Source: a virus. Taken from it: a DNA stretch of 41,333 nucleotides. The notes under the pieces were generated by a model. The model was given only the letters and a program-made list of their open reading frames with translations. It did not search any database and had not been told where the DNA came from. Made by a program: the position numbers and the translations under genes. The DNA is taken from the IMG/VR virus record IMGVR_UViG_3300014050_000058, positions 1 through 41,333 of that record; one strand, 5' to 3'. Below, in pieces: positions 27,493-35,088 of the stretch; within the stretch, counting starts at the first letter, position 1; the number at the start of each line of letters is the position of its first letter.

Positions 27493-27903
27493 TCAGAAGG
27501 AGTAGGAGTACAATCCCGGCAAGACTTCGGAAGCAGCAATCCACTTGTCGATGTGTTCTTCAGGCCACGCAATCGGAAGGTACTTTTTGCTTCTGTATTT
27601 ACCTTGCAATTTTTCGTAGTATCCTGTCCCTGGCTTCGCACGCCAATCAGGGTTGTCCTCTCTCAAAACAACCCAGACCTCCCACTTCATATGTCCCCCT
27701 TGAGTTTGGAACTCATCTAGGGTTCTTAACTTGTAGGTACCAAAGAAGTGCCTTGGGTGGTATTTCTTTGTCCATTTCATCGTCTCATCTATCTCGTTGA
27801 GTCTGATACCTTCGCGCATGTCAATTGTGCCCACGTACCTGTACACGACCGGACCATAGTACTCGCTCAGGCCTGTACAGAGTACAATGTTTTTGTTTTT
27901 CAA
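27493..27903 (-). CDS. hypothetical protein (136 aa, TTG start)
   Basis: The upstream gene ends at 27908, so I place the start at TTG 27903, with an AGGAG Shine-Dalgarno about 8 nt before it. Contains PVVYRYVGTIDMREGIRL, HPRHFFGTYKLRTLDEF and KKYLPIAWPEEHIDKWI. No family recognised. This is one of few strong ribosome sites in the window. Confidence 0.7.
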   Translation of the reverse strand: MKNKNIVLCTGLSEYYGPVVYRYVGTIDMREGIRLNEIDETMKWTKKYHPRHFFGTYKLRTLDEFQTQGGHMKWEVWVVLREDNPDWRAKPGTGYYEKLQGKYRSKKYLPIAWPEEHIDKWIAASEVLPGLYSYSF

Positions 27904-27907
27904 AAGT

Positions 27908-28114
27908 TTACTCCTGATCTGAAATGGCGAGCACAAGGTAACCAATAAGGCAGACGAGGGCCACCACCCCGGATAGGCCAAGCTCTGCACGTTGTTGAGC
28001 AGTTAATGGTGGTGGTTTTTGGACCGGCGCCTGTTCAGAGCGGTAACCTCCGTAAGTAGGTCGAAAGAAGCACGAGCTACAAACTGGAACCATGGCTTGA
28101 GGAAGGCTCGTCAT
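27908..28114 (-). CDS. small membrane protein (68 aa)
   Basis: Start ATG 28114. An N-terminal CSSCFFRPTYGGY stretch, a proline-rich linker and one C-terminal transmembrane helix (SGVVALVCLIGYLVLAIS). Function unknown. Confidence 0.65.
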   Translation of the reverse strand: MTSLPQAMVPVCSSCFFRPTYGGYRSEQAPVQKPPPLTAQQRAELGLSGVVALVCLIGYLVLAISDQE

Positions 28115-28118
28115 TGTC

Positions 28119-28307
28119 TCAGTTGTAGTCGCGAATCCAGTTGAAGTTACGAACAACCCCGGACGAGAATTTCACACGAACAGAGTCACAACGACCAATA
28201 TACTTTCGCTCAATCAGTTCCCAAGGACAGCGCCGGTTCTCGGCTCCGACTTGTTCGAAGAGGTCAGGGGCAATCTGAGAGAACGTGTAGGTGGGAGTGT
28301 TTTCCAT
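28119..28307 (-). CDS. hypothetical protein (62 aa), leaderless
   Basis: ATG 6 nt after the -10. Contains FSQIAPDLFEQVGAENRRCP, IERKYIGRCDSVRVKFS and ends WIRDYN, suggesting a small beta-domain. Function unknown. Confidence 0.72.
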   Translation of the reverse strand: MENTPTYTFSQIAPDLFEQVGAENRRCPWELIERKYIGRCDSVRVKFSSGVVRNFNWIRDYN

Positions 28308-28313
28308 ACTAAT

Positions 28314-28380
28314 ATCATACCGTTTTCGCCTCGCGAAAACAAGGGTGCGAACCGAACGATGTGGTTCGGTTTACCGAACC
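28314..28380 (-). promoter_or_regulatory. leaderless-type promoter with doubled box
   Basis: -35 TTGTTT (28337-28342), 17-bp spacer, -10 TATGAT (28314-28319), 6 nt to ATG. Boxes GGTTCGGTAAACCGAACC and GTTCGGTTCGC. Confidence 0.88.
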
Positions 28381-28600
28381 TGGTTGAAACCACGCTGGAA
28401 CGGGTCTGGTCCCTCTCACCCGAAAAACCAGAAATTCCGGTGATTCTAGCCTCTGCGGGCAGCCCTGCCCCCAAGTCAACGCTCAAATTCTAAGGAAAAA
28501 CGGAAAGAGTTCTTACGATTTGGGGCGCTGGGTTATACTTTTGATTTTTCCCGCGTTTCTGGGCGCTGGGGTGGGCGATGGTGCCTTAGATCCAGGCGCA
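28381..28600. other. 220-nt gap downstream of nadA
   Basis: No ORF with a start, no tRNA and no box promoter. Contains near-repeats of CCCAGCGCCC about 40 nt apart, separated by an A/T-rich stretch, and a CTGCCCGCAGAGG segment. May hold transcription ends or an insertion scar from nadA acquisition. Confidence 0.4.
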
Positions 28601-29524
28601 TCAGGAAAGAGCAAGCATTTGCTCTAGCGGCTGCAATGCTCTGACCCTAAGCCCCTCTTCAAGGTGAATTTGAGGGCTTAAATCTCTCAAGCAGTTGCGC
28701 ACTTTTTCAAGAGTATTGAGACGCATATAAGGGCAAAGATTGCAATTGCAACCATTCCTATTTGGGACTTCGAGATAAGTTTTATCTGGTGCCAACTGTC
28801 TCATCTTGTGGATGATGCCAGGCTCCGTGAGAACAATAAAAGTTTTCGCCTCACTCTCCTGAACCCTGCGTAACAAGGCACTCGTAGAACCAACAAAGTC
28901 CGAAAGTCGCAATAAGGCTTCTTCGCACTCAGGGTGAGCAATCACCTCGCACCCCGGATTGCTGTTCCAAAGTTCCATGAGTGCTTCTTCGCAAAATTGC
29001 TCATGGACTTGGCAACTGCCATCCCAGAGCGTCAACTCGCGGCTTGTTTGCTCAGCAACCCAACGTCCCAGATTCTTGTCCGGTGCAAACAGAATCGGAC
29101 GGTCCTTTGGAATTTGATTTACAAGACGAACAGCATTACTGCTGGTGCAAATTAGATCACTCTGGGCCTTAATCGCTGCTGAACAGTTTATATAGCTAAT
29201 TACGTAATGGTCAGGGTGCTTCTCACGGAACTTGGCGAAATCATCGGGCAAGCAAGCATCGGCAAGGCTGCACCCTGCATTAAGGTCTGGCAGCAAGACG
29301 GTCTTGTTCGGATTGACAATCTTCGCTGTTTCTGCCATGAAATGAACTCCGCAAAAGACAATCGTGTCCGCATCCGTTCCAGCAGCTTGGCGGGCCAGTT
29401 CAAGGGAATCTCCAACGAAATCAGCAATTTCCTGGATTTCAGGGTCTTGGTAGTAATGCGCCAGGATGACTGCTTTCCTTTGCTCTTTCAGTTCGAGGAT
29501 TTCTTCACTCAGGGTCATCCTCAT
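28601..29524 (-). CDS. nadA: quinolinate synthase NadA
   Basis: A 307-residue full-length NadA, the [4Fe-4S] enzyme that condenses iminoaspartate with dihydroxyacetone phosphate to quinolinate in de novo NAD synthesis. Landmarks are [42 protein letters not shown] (Cys85), [25 protein letters not shown] (Cys171), [10 protein letters not shown] and [15 protein letters not shown]. The three expected cluster cysteines are available. It is the last gene of an operon of small proteins and overlaps the upstream stop by 20 nt. A biosynthetic gene of this kind is rare in phages and likely came from a cyanobacterium. Confidence 0.93.
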   Translation of the reverse strand: MRMTLSEEILELKEQRKAVILAHYYQDPEIQEIADFVGDSLELARQAAGTDADTIVFCGVHFMAETAKIVNPNKTVLLPDLNAGCSLADACLPDDFAKFREKHPDHYVISYINCSAAIKAQSDLICTSSNAVRLVNQIPKDRPILFAPDKNLGRWVAEQTSRELTLWDGSCQVHEQFCEEALMELWNSNPGCEVIAHPECEEALLRLSDFVGSTSALLRRVQESEAKTFIVLTEPGIIHKMRQLAPDKTYLEVPNRNGCNCNLCPYMRLNTLEKVRNCLRDLSPQIHLEEGLRVRALQPLEQMLALS

Positions 29525-29954
29525 CCTCCTCTAACCAGGCATTTTGTTGTTCCATCTCTTCCTCGCAGGAAGGGTCCGTGTCGATTTCTACGTGGCTAAA
29601 GCGAATGAGTCCGTCTTGGTAAGAGCAGTCGTCGGAAGTGAGGGGGGATTCAAAAGTGTGAATACAACCCATTTGTTTCATGTATTCCTCAGAGTATGCG
29701 CTGCCTCGAATGTCCTCCACTCGGATGGCACCGATGCTGCCAGAATCCACGCCGTAGGAGTTTCCAAACTGGTCGCGGTACTCCCCGTCTCCGTGAGCAG
29801 TGCCAAACATGAAAAACTCTCTTCCGTCTTTCAAAAGGAATTGGCCTGTTCTTCTCGTGTATTCGTATTTTGGGAACAGAAGATTGCAAATCTCTTCCCA
29901 ATCTGCGTCTTCAAAGACGTAGCAGAGATCGCCAATAAAGTAAGATGTCGTCAT
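29505..29954 (-). CDS. hypothetical protein (149 aa)
   Basis: [10 protein letters not shown] near the start and [20 protein letters not shown] in the middle match a recurrent phage family of unknown function that I recall by its IGDPCYV-type opening. A strongly acidic C-terminus ([10 protein letters not shown]). Directly upstream of nadA with overlap. Confidence 0.72.
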   Translation of the reverse strand: MTTSYFIGDLCYVFEDADWEEICNLLFPKYEYTRRTGQFLLKDGREFFMFGTAHGDGEYRDQFGNSYGVDSGSIGAIRVEDIRGSAYSEEYMKQMGCIHTFESPLTSDDCSYQDGLIRFSHVEIDTDPSCEEEMEQQNAWLEEDEDDPE

Positions 29955-30295
29955 TTGCGTTTCTCACCAAACTCTCTTTGAAGCTCCAGGTAGAGCTTAT
30001 ATCGCTCATCCCTCTGACGAAGGTAATTGAGTCGATGTGATGCCATCTTACCGAGATTATCTATCAAATCAGTCCCGGGATTATCCTCTAGATGAGAGAA
30101 GATGAATTCAAGGTCTTCGTCCTTCAAGTTTGGCAGCTCACCGTGGAATTGAGATAGTTCTTCGTGCCACTGGGCAACCTCAGTCAGATCCTCTCGGGAA
30201 ATCAACAGGGCGAAGATAGGTTCGTCTTTACGGAGAGTACCTGCTTCTATCCAGCCGTTGAGGGCGCGAATGAGATTCTCGGGCGTTGTTTGCAT
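29951..30295 (-). CDS. hypothetical protein (114 aa)
   Basis: ATGA overlap with the next gene. Contains ENLIRALNGWIEAGTLRKDE, then ISREDLTEVAQWHEEL, an all-helical acidic fold. Middle gene of the nadA operon. Function unknown. Confidence 0.7.
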   Translation of the reverse strand: MQTTPENLIRALNGWIEAGTLRKDEPIFALLISREDLTEVAQWHEELSQFHGELPNLKDEDLEFIFSHLEDNPGTDLIDNLGKMASHRLNYLRQRDERYKLYLELQREFGEKRK

Positions 30296-30321
30296 TTTTT
30301 TATTGGAATTGCAGGATCAAA

Positions 30322-30600
30322 TCAGCGATAGAGAAACCAGTCAACCTTACGAACGCCTTCGCTAATCTCAAATTGGAAGACGTAGAAGGCTTCCACAACT
30401 ATCTCTACAGGGTCAACTTCGAGCCATTCTGCTTCATTCTCTTCGAGAGCGATCACAAAGAGTTCCCGATAGAGGTTGTCGAAGGCATCTTTGGTGCCAT
30501 TGTAACCGGCGAAGCATTCGTCAGCAAGTAATTCGCCGTGTAGACGGCAGGCAGCGGTCAGGGCGACAGCTTCAGGGGACATAGTGTCAATCGCTTTCAT
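30322..30600 (-). CDS. hypothetical protein (92 aa), leaderless
   Basis: ATG is 6 nt after a -10 TAAAGT. MKAIDTMSPEAVALTAACRL opening, acidic middle (EENEAEWLEVDPVEIVVEAF). First gene of the nadA operon. Function unknown. Confidence 0.7.
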   Translation of the reverse strand: MKAIDTMSPEAVALTAACRLHGELLADECFAGYNGTKDAFDNLYRELFVIALEENEAEWLEVDPVEIVVEAFYVFQFEISEGVRKVDWFLYR

Positions 30601-30606
30601 GATTGT

Positions 30607-30660
30607 ACTTTAGAGCTTTCCGCTGGTTTTCGAAAGATTTGATCCGGGCAATCTAACCGA
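30607..30660 (-). promoter_or_regulatory. leaderless-type promoter of the nadA operon (degenerate)
   Basis: -10 TAAAGT (30607-30612), 6 nt to ATG, weak -35 TTTCGA at 17 bp. The box is poorly conserved (TTTTCGGTTAGATTGCCC). Confidence 0.55.
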
Positions 30661-30713
30661 AAAGGGAACTGTGGAAACGGGATACTTGAGGAGTTATTTT
30701 GAGTTGGACGGGA

Positions 30714-30920
30714 TCAAGCAACCAGGGCAACCCAAGAACACCCTTCTTCAACATAGGTTGTCACAAGACCTTTCTTAACGAGAGAACCCAAAACACCCGC
30801 TGTCTCTCGAGTCTCAGGGGCAAGCTCATGGAGCCAACCGCAACCAGGTTCATCCATGCCCATGCGAATAGAGTCAAGAAGGGCTTGTTCTTTCGGAGTC
30901 AAGAGTTCACTGGCTTTCAT
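30714..30920 (-). CDS. small winged-helix-like protein (68 aa), leaderless
   Basis: I start at ATG 30920, 6 nt after the -10. LTPKEQALLDSIRMGM, then AGVLGSLVKKGLVTTYVEEG resembles the recognition helix and wing of MarR-type winged helices. It may regulate phage transcription; size and fold are inferred. Confidence 0.7.
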   Translation of the reverse strand: MKASELLTPKEQALLDSIRMGMDEPGCGWLHELAPETRETAGVLGSLVKKGLVTTYVEEGCSWVALVA

Positions 30921-30926
30921 ACTATT

Positions 30927-30990
30927 ACTATAGCGCTTTTGCTGAGCCAAGGCAAGGGTGGAAGCCGAAGGCTTCCGTTCGGTTAACCGC
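30927..30990 (-). promoter_or_regulatory. leaderless-type promoter
   Basis: -35 TTGCCT (30950-30955), 17-bp spacer, -10 TATAGT (30927-30932), 6 nt to ATG 30920. Box GGCGGTTAACCGAAC plus an AAGCCTTCGGCTT inverted repeat. Confidence 0.87.
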
Positions 30991-31186
30991 CCTGACGGTG
31001 ACGCTCCAGGATTTCCTCACGCTCCTTGATCTGTCGCTTCAAGTCGTTAAGATGGCGAATTTTAGAGGGTCGCTTTTTCATTTCCTCCTCAACCTCAATG
31101 CACTTATTGAGAAGCCACTGTATTTCACGGTGCACTTGATACTCCTGGTGCGGAGTTCTTATGGTTTGGTTGCATTTGGTGCTCAT
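30983..31186 (-). CDS. coiled-coil hypothetical protein (67 aa)
   Basis: ATG 31186 has a purine-rich GAGAGAGAG ribosome site. Charged heptad-like helix (NKCIEVEEEMKKRPSKIRHL, then KRQIKEREEILERHRQGG). Function unknown. Confidence 0.7.
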   Translation of the reverse strand: MSTKCNQTIRTPHQEYQVHREIQWLLNKCIEVEEEMKKRPSKIRHLNDLKRQIKEREEILERHRQGG

Positions 31187-31211
31187 CGTTCTCTCTCTCA
31201 GTTACACTGTA

Positions 31212-31256
31212 ACTCTACTTCAAAAAAGCTCTGAGGTAAAGCCGAGGAAACCGAAC
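31212..31256 (-). promoter_or_regulatory. promoter
   Basis: -35 TTTACC (31235-31240), 17-bp spacer, -10 TAGAGT (31212-31217), box GTTCGGTTTCCTCGGC, leader about 25 nt. Confidence 0.72.
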
Positions 31257-31257
31257 T

Positions 31258-31452
31258 TCAGATCACCATTACAAACTCACCATCTTCGAACATCCTTACA
31301 ACCCATCCACGTCCGTTATGGAACAGATCGAACGTTTCGCCTGGTCCGGCAGTTTGAATCGCCAGAGACAAAGTTTCTTCTGCTCGGGACTTACCACCCT
31401 CGTTATCAGCGTAGGTCGTGGAGTGGTAGGAGATTTTGGAAAGATCAATCAT
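31258..31452 (-). CDS. hypothetical protein (64 aa)
   Basis: Separated by 1 nt from the upstream stop. MIDLSKISYHSTTYADNEGG then ETFDLFHNGRGWVVRMFEDG, a beta-rich small domain. Function unknown. Confidence 0.7.
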   Translation of the reverse strand: MIDLSKISYHSTTYADNEGGKSRAEETLSLAIQTAGPGETFDLFHNGRGWVVRMFEDGEFVMVI

Positions 31453-31453
31453 C

Positions 31454-31654
31454 TCAGTGGTTAACAGAGAACGAAATGATAGTGTAAGGGGTTCCAGAGA
31501 GTCCTTTGACCCTCTTGTTTAGCATAGAGTTTCGGAAACTTTCCGCAGATTGGCGATTTGCAAATCTCATGGTTTCCTCCACTTTCGTATCACCATATCG
31601 GTGAAGGACCTTTGTGAGTTTGGCGACGACCATTGAAGCTCTCTCATTTCCCAT
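31454..31654 (-). CDS. hypothetical protein (66 aa), leaderless
   Basis: ATG 6 nt after the -10. Basic (AKLTKVLHRYGDTKVEETMR, then LNKRVKGLSGTPYTI). Function unknown. Confidence 0.7.
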   Translation of the reverse strand: MGNERASMVVAKLTKVLHRYGDTKVEETMRFANRQSAESFRNSMLNKRVKGLSGTPYTIISFSVNH

Positions 31655-31660
31655 ACCTCT

Positions 31661-31707
31661 ATGATACCTCGGATCGGGGATCGAAGTAAAGGTCGGGTTA
31701 CCGAACT
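31661..31707 (-). promoter_or_regulatory. leaderless-type promoter (18-bp spacer)
   Basis: -35 TTTACT (31685-31690), 18-bp spacer, -10 TATCAT (31661-31666), 6 nt to ATG. Box GTTCGGTAACCCGACC. Confidence 0.85.
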
Positions 31708-31736
31708 TTCACGCTTGTTGTGTGAAACCGGGAGTA

Positions 31737-31824
31737 TACCAGCCGAGGGTATCGAACCCTCCCAAAGCCGCTAATCTGGCGGAAAGAGCTTATAAGGCCC
31801 CTCTGAACACCTGTTCTGACTGGC
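31737..31824 (-). tRNA. class II tRNA with TAT anticodon, unusual D arm
   Basis: Acceptor GCCAGTC/GGCTGGT with A73, anticodon arm GGGGC-CTTATAA-GCTCT, a long variable arm (CCGC-CAGATTA-GCGG) and T arm GAGGG-TTCGATA-CCCTC. TAT would read the Ile codon ATA, but tRNA-Ile normally lacks a long variable arm. The D arm is GAAC-AGGT-GTTC with a 4-nt loop. It has its own promoter. Confidence 0.7.
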
Positions 31825-31838
31825 TTGTGTCTCCAACT

Positions 31839-31866
31839 ACTATAGTTGGAGGTTTGGAAGAGTAAA
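31839..31866 (-). promoter_or_regulatory. promoter of the TAT tRNA
   Basis: -35 TTTACT (31861-31866), 16-bp spacer, -10 TATAGT (31839-31844) at the centre of the palindrome CCAACTATAGTAGTTGG. No upstream box, because the preceding gene ends there. Confidence 0.65.
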
Positions 31867-31868
31867 CC

Positions 31869-32063
31869 TCACTTTTCCGAAGATAGGGCTGCGAATATGG
31901 CCCACATGACGAACACACCCAAGATAATCGCAGGACCCCAAAAAGGGAGAAGGATCTGCCACCAAGGCCAGGAAATTGATCCCGATAGCTTCAAAGTCAC
32001 CAGCACTGTTTGAAGAGTGTGCAAAGTGAAAAAGCCAAAAGAGAGAATCTTTGATACATTCAT
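31869..32063 (-). CDS. two-helix membrane protein (transmembrane Fragile-X-F-like)
   Basis: Two hydrophobic helices (FGFFTLHTLQTVLVTLKLSG; PAIILGVFVMWAIFAAL) around a Trp-rich turn (ISWPWWQILLPFWGP). This matches a family of small phage membrane proteins labelled Fragile-X-F-like, of unknown function. ATGA overlap with the next gene upstream. Confidence 0.75.
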   Translation of the reverse strand: MNVSKILSFGFFTLHTLQTVLVTLKLSGSISWPWWQILLPFWGPAIILGVFVMWAIFAALSSEK

Positions 32064-32545
32064 AGTTCAGGACGCAGAGAAGTACCCAGACTAACTTGTG
32101 TAAATCGGTCAGGGAAGGTGACAATGAGTTCGAGGAGAGCCCCTTCATCAAAGCAGGCGTCGTATCTCTGGTTTATGCACAGGGAGGAAACTCCATGCTT
32201 GGATAGCAGAACCTTGACATCTTTCAGGAATCTCTCTCGGTTAAACATAAAAAGTACATCGTTTTGATTTTCCTCCAGGAAATCATTCCACTCTACGCAG
32301 TTGTAGATGAACTCAACTTTTGAGGATTCCCCTGAGTAGTCACCGAAATAGTAGCAGTAGTCCGAGTGGGCTTCTCCGGAAGATTTCGGATGAGGGGCAA
32401 CTTCTAGAATGCGATACACCCCTCTCTTAATCGGGCTCTTCTTGAACCCTACGGGAATACTTTTTTGGAAATGGAATCGATCTCCAACAGTATAGGGAAA
32501 ATCAGAGAGCTTAATTTGCAATCGAGCGGGAACGGATTGTGTCAT
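32060..32545 (-). CDS. hypothetical protein (161 aa), leaderless
   Basis: ATG 6 nt after the -10. Contains FPYTVGDRFHFQKSIPVGFK, RGVYRILEVAPHP, YCYYFGDYSG and a C-terminal SSLCINQRYDACFDEGALL. Beta-rich, possibly SH3-like at the start. Unrecognised. Confidence 0.72.
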   Translation of the reverse strand: MTQSVPARLQIKLSDFPYTVGDRFHFQKSIPVGFKKSPIKRGVYRILEVAPHPKSSGEAHSDYCYYFGDYSGESSKVEFIYNCVEWNDFLEENQNDVLFMFNRERFLKDVKVLLSKHGVSSLCINQRYDACFDEGALLELIVTFPDRFTQVSLGTSLRPEL

Positions 32546-32551
32546 AGTTTA

Positions 32552-32597
32552 ATCTTAGATCAATTCCTGTCAGAAGTAAAAGTCGGGTTACCGAATA
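32552..32597 (-). promoter_or_regulatory. leaderless-type promoter
   Basis: -35 TTTACT (32575-32580), 17-bp spacer, -10 TAAGAT (32552-32557), 6 nt to ATG. Box ATTCGGTAACCCGACT. Confidence 0.86.
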
Positions 32598-33005
32598 TCA
32601 CTTCCACCATAGCAGATACAAAGCTAGAAAAGTAATGAGGAAGGAAACCACAAAGACAGGTTTTGGTATCTCTTCCCACTTTTCTTCTGGCTCAACCTCT
32701 TTCTCCTCAAAGCGGTATTTGAAGACTTTGGGAGCAGCCAGGAGGTTGACTTCAAATTGCGGGTCCCCAGAAACGACGAACACAGATGCATTACCAATGC
32801 TTGCTCCTTTCAAGGTTTTCAATTCGAAGGTTAGAGGCCATGCCTCCTGCCACCCACCCTGTCCGAAAAAGTACAGGTAGGCAGCTTCTTGGATGATCTG
32901 GGTTGCGTCTTTGCCCTTTGGGTTAAACACAGTGAATTTCTCCCAGTCCGTGCCAGCCTCTTTGACACGGAAGTAGTATTCGCTACTTTGCTTAACTTCT
33001 AGCAC
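32598..33005 (-). CDS. tail-anchored hypothetical membrane protein (135 aa, GTG start)
   Basis: GTG start at 33005. A beta-rich soluble part (ASVFVVSGDPQFEVNLLAAP), an acidic stretch (EEKEVEPEEKWEE) and a single C-terminal helix (VFVVSFLITFLALYLLWWK), so probably anchored in the host membrane facing the cytoplasm. Function unknown. Confidence 0.7.
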   Translation of the reverse strand: MLEVKQSSEYYFRVKEAGTDWEKFTVFNPKGKDATQIIQEAAYLYFFGQGGWQEAWPLTFELKTLKGASIGNASVFVVSGDPQFEVNLLAAPKVFKYRFEEKEVEPEEKWEEIPKPVFVVSFLITFLALYLLWWK

Positions 33006-33039
33006 TTTGCTTATTCGTACAACAAAGAGATTTGCGAGG

Positions 33040-33120
33040 TTAGGACAGACCGGGGATCAGCACATAGCTGATGGAAAAACCGAAGATGAACAGGATCGAG
33101 GTTGAGATAGTGTAGTTCAC
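33040..33120 (-). CDS. 26-aa membrane peptide (GTG start)
   Basis: Frame from GTG 33120, 8 nt after the preceding stop. It is mostly one hydrophobic helix (TSILFIFGFSISYVLIPGLS). Tiny membrane peptides are common in phages. Coding status rests on composition and fit. Confidence 0.45.
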   Translation of the reverse strand: MNYTISTSILFIFGFSISYVLIPGLS

Positions 33121-33128
33121 TTTGTTGG

Positions 33129-33377
33129 TTAGCGAAATGAGACCAGGACGAAGTCTTTCATGTGAGACTCTCGAACTTCTTTCAAATGGTTGTTGGCATA
33201 GAACATCCTCTCCGCAACTAGCCAACTGCCGGTAAACATCCGTGGGGAACTTTTGTAGATGCGATAGAGATTGCCATCTCGCAGGTTCCTGAATACCAAC
33301 GAGCGACCGTCTTCGGTCCTTAGATTCTCTACATCCAACCCCTGCTTATACATTTGCGCGAGAGACATGTTTTGCAT
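33129..33377 (-). CDS. hypothetical protein (82 aa)
   Basis: I start at ATG 33377 (second ATG 9 nt on). Contains LVFRNLRDGNLYRIYKSSPR and MFTGSWLVAERMFYANNHLK, ending MKDFVLVSFR. A basic small beta-domain. Leader of about 33 nt from the promoter at 33411. Confidence 0.7.
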   Translation of the reverse strand: MQNMSLAQMYKQGLDVENLRTEDGRSLVFRNLRDGNLYRIYKSSPRMFTGSWLVAERMFYANNHLKEVRESHMKDFVLVSFR

Positions 33378-33410
33378 TGTGGTTTGGGAAGAATGGCTCA
33401 ACTACCCTCT

Positions 33411-33456
33411 ATCTTAGACCAGAGAGCGAGGGAAGTAAAGGTCGGGTAACCGAACC
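33411..33456 (-). promoter_or_regulatory. promoter
   Basis: -35 TTTACT (33434-33439), 17-bp spacer, -10 TAAGAT (33411-33416), box GGTTCGGTTACCCGACC. Starts 3 nt after the 33460 stop. Confidence 0.85.
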
Positions 33457-33459
33457 ATC

Positions 33460-34434
33460 TCAACCGTGGAACCTCAACCACCAACCGGTTACAGAAGTCT
33501 TGTCCCCCGGATTTTTCCACACACTCAGCAGAGAAGGGTTAATACCATGCTTCAAGGCATCGCTCATACTCAAGCCCTTGCTTCTCCACTCATCAACCAC
33601 TTTTTTGTTGGGAATCTTGTGATCCTTCCTCGCCTCGCTCTTCAGACTTTTTATGTTCTTTATTGCACCATCGTATATGTGATATTCACTAATAAGCTTC
33701 TCTCTTGCTTGAGCGATCAAACTAGGAACCCGCGACTTGCCTTTATATTTGCCCATGATCTTGAGGAGGTCCAACTCACGGTGAAGATCTTGAAGATCTT
33801 GCTTTCTTTTCTCAAGCACTTTCAAGGGCACATCTAGTGTGCCTGCTCTCAAAGGGTCTTTATTGTCCTTCAGATGCTCGCTGACCAACATCTTCGCCCT
33901 GGCCAGTTTCTTTCTGTTTTCTGGATCGGGCACTACCTCTCTTAGAGATTTACCAAGCTTTCTGCTTTCGCTCTTGTCAAGATCGCTACGATCCTCCCAC
34001 TGAAAAATGTCTCTCTTAAGGAGAGGCACTTTTTTCCCCTCTCGCTTGTTCGTGAAAGACTCCACGGCAAGTTTCAGCTTACCATATTGTTCCAATTCTT
34101 TTTCGCTAGGAGTTCTCAGAGGGTCGGATATTAGTTTTTCAAACATCTCTAGCTTAGACTGGGCTTTTTCTAAGGGAGTGTTCCCGCTTGCCAAAGGTTC
34201 TTTTGGATCATTGCGGGGGACTCTTCCAGGGATGGTTTTGTCTAGTATAGCCTTCACTGAAGTTTCCACACCTTTACGGCACTTTCCCGAAGTTCCATAA
34301 GAGGAACCGTCTGTTCTCAAACAGCGGGTGAAATCGTATGTCGCTGTTTCGGATTCCCCAAAGTTTTCGCGCCAGTTTGATTGTACCAACTCAGCGTACT
34401 TTTCTATGGAATCTGTGGAGAATGAGTTTTTCAT
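33460..34434 (-). CDS. possible virion-associated protein with cysteine signature
   Basis: A 324-residue, lysine- and arginine-rich, largely helical protein. Near residue 35 it has FTRCLRTDGSSYGTSGKCRK, a signature I associate with cyanophage virion-linked proteins (RC-R-DGS-YGT-G-CRKG). The rest is low-complexity helix (KQDLQDLHRELDLLKIMGKY) ending in a conserved-looking WKNPGDKTSVTGWWLRFHG. Could be an internal virion or injected protein. The association is from memory, not a search. Confidence 0.65.
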   Translation of the reverse strand: MKNSFSTDSIEKYAELVQSNWRENFGESETATYDFTRCLRTDGSSYGTSGKCRKGVETSVKAILDKTIPGRVPRNDPKEPLASGNTPLEKAQSKLEMFEKLISDPLRTPSEKELEQYGKLKLAVESFTNKREGKKVPLLKRDIFQWEDRSDLDKSESRKLGKSLREVVPDPENRKKLARAKMLVSEHLKDNKDPLRAGTLDVPLKVLEKRKQDLQDLHRELDLLKIMGKYKGKSRVPSLIAQAREKLISEYHIYDGAIKNIKSLKSEARKDHKIPNKKVVDEWRSKGLSMSDALKHGINPSLLSVWKNPGDKTSVTGWWLRFHG

Positions 34435-34470
34435 AAGACTTACAACCCGTATTCAAACTTACCCTTTGAC

Positions 34471-34755
34471 TCACTCTTCCTTAGTCTGATGGTCGGTCTC
34501 GGGCAGCAAGCGCCAAAATGTCTGGCTCGGTATGCCCAGGTATGTGTAACGGTTTTCGTTCTTGAACCCCGAACCTTCTCTGCCGGAGAACCACCTACCG
34601 CTGTAGGGAGGACTGGAGAAGGCAACATGCTCGCACATTGCTCCTTGGGGTGGCTCCCGGTCTGTGAGTTTGTACCACGCTTGGCATTCACTGTTTTCGA
34701 GAGCTGGTGCCTCGGTTCGAAGGGAGAGCAGCTTTTTGATAAGGGCTTTCAACAT
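34471..34755 (-). CDS. hypothetical protein, weakly DUF551-like (94 aa)
   Basis: I start at ATG 34755, just past the TGA of the upstream gene. MLKALIKKLLSLR opening, then AWYKLTDREPPQGAMCEHVA and a terminal YLGIPSQTFWRLLPETD. The Trp-x-x-L-x-D-x-x-PP and final W-x-LP recall DUF551. Confidence 0.55.
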   Translation of the reverse strand: MLKALIKKLLSLRTEAPALENSECQAWYKLTDREPPQGAMCEHVAFSSPPYSGRWFSGREGSGFKNENRYTYLGIPSQTFWRLLPETDHQTKEE

Positions 34756-34756
34756 C

Positions 34757-35005
34757 TCATTGATTCGATTCAACTGGAGTCTCCCATTGGGTAACTGCCT
34801 TGGGCTTCTCACTCCAAGAGCCAGGGTGATTTTCAGGGCACGCGGCAAAATCAATTTCCATAGTGTTGTTAGAAACATTCACTCGTGGTACTCCATAAAC
34901 ATTATTTGCTCCACTAGGATCAGAGAAGGGAGAGTAATTTTGATTCACCCATTCCCAAAGATCATGGAGATCAATTTCGATCGTCCCTTCAACCCAAAAT
35001 GACAT
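34757..35005 (-). CDS. hypothetical protein (82 aa)
   Basis: First gene after the promoter at 35033, with a 27-nt leader. MSFWVEGTIEIDLHDLWEWV then VPRVNVSNNTMEIDFAACPE. Beta-rich small domain. Function unknown. Confidence 0.7.
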   Translation of the reverse strand: MSFWVEGTIEIDLHDLWEWVNQNYSPFSDPSGANNVYGVPRVNVSNNTMEIDFAACPENHPGSWSEKPKAVTQWETPVESNQ

Positions 35006-35032
35006 GTTCTTTGTTTCCAGTGTTACATCTTA

Positions 35033-35078
35033 ATGTTAGCGGGGATCTCACCCTGTGTAAAGGTCGGGTAACCGAACC
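35033..35078 (-). promoter_or_regulatory. promoter
   Basis: -35 TTTACA (35056-35061), 17-bp spacer, -10 TAACAT (35033-35038), box GGTTCGGTTACCCGACC. Confidence 0.82.
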
Positions 35079-35088
35079 CAAGGGGAGC

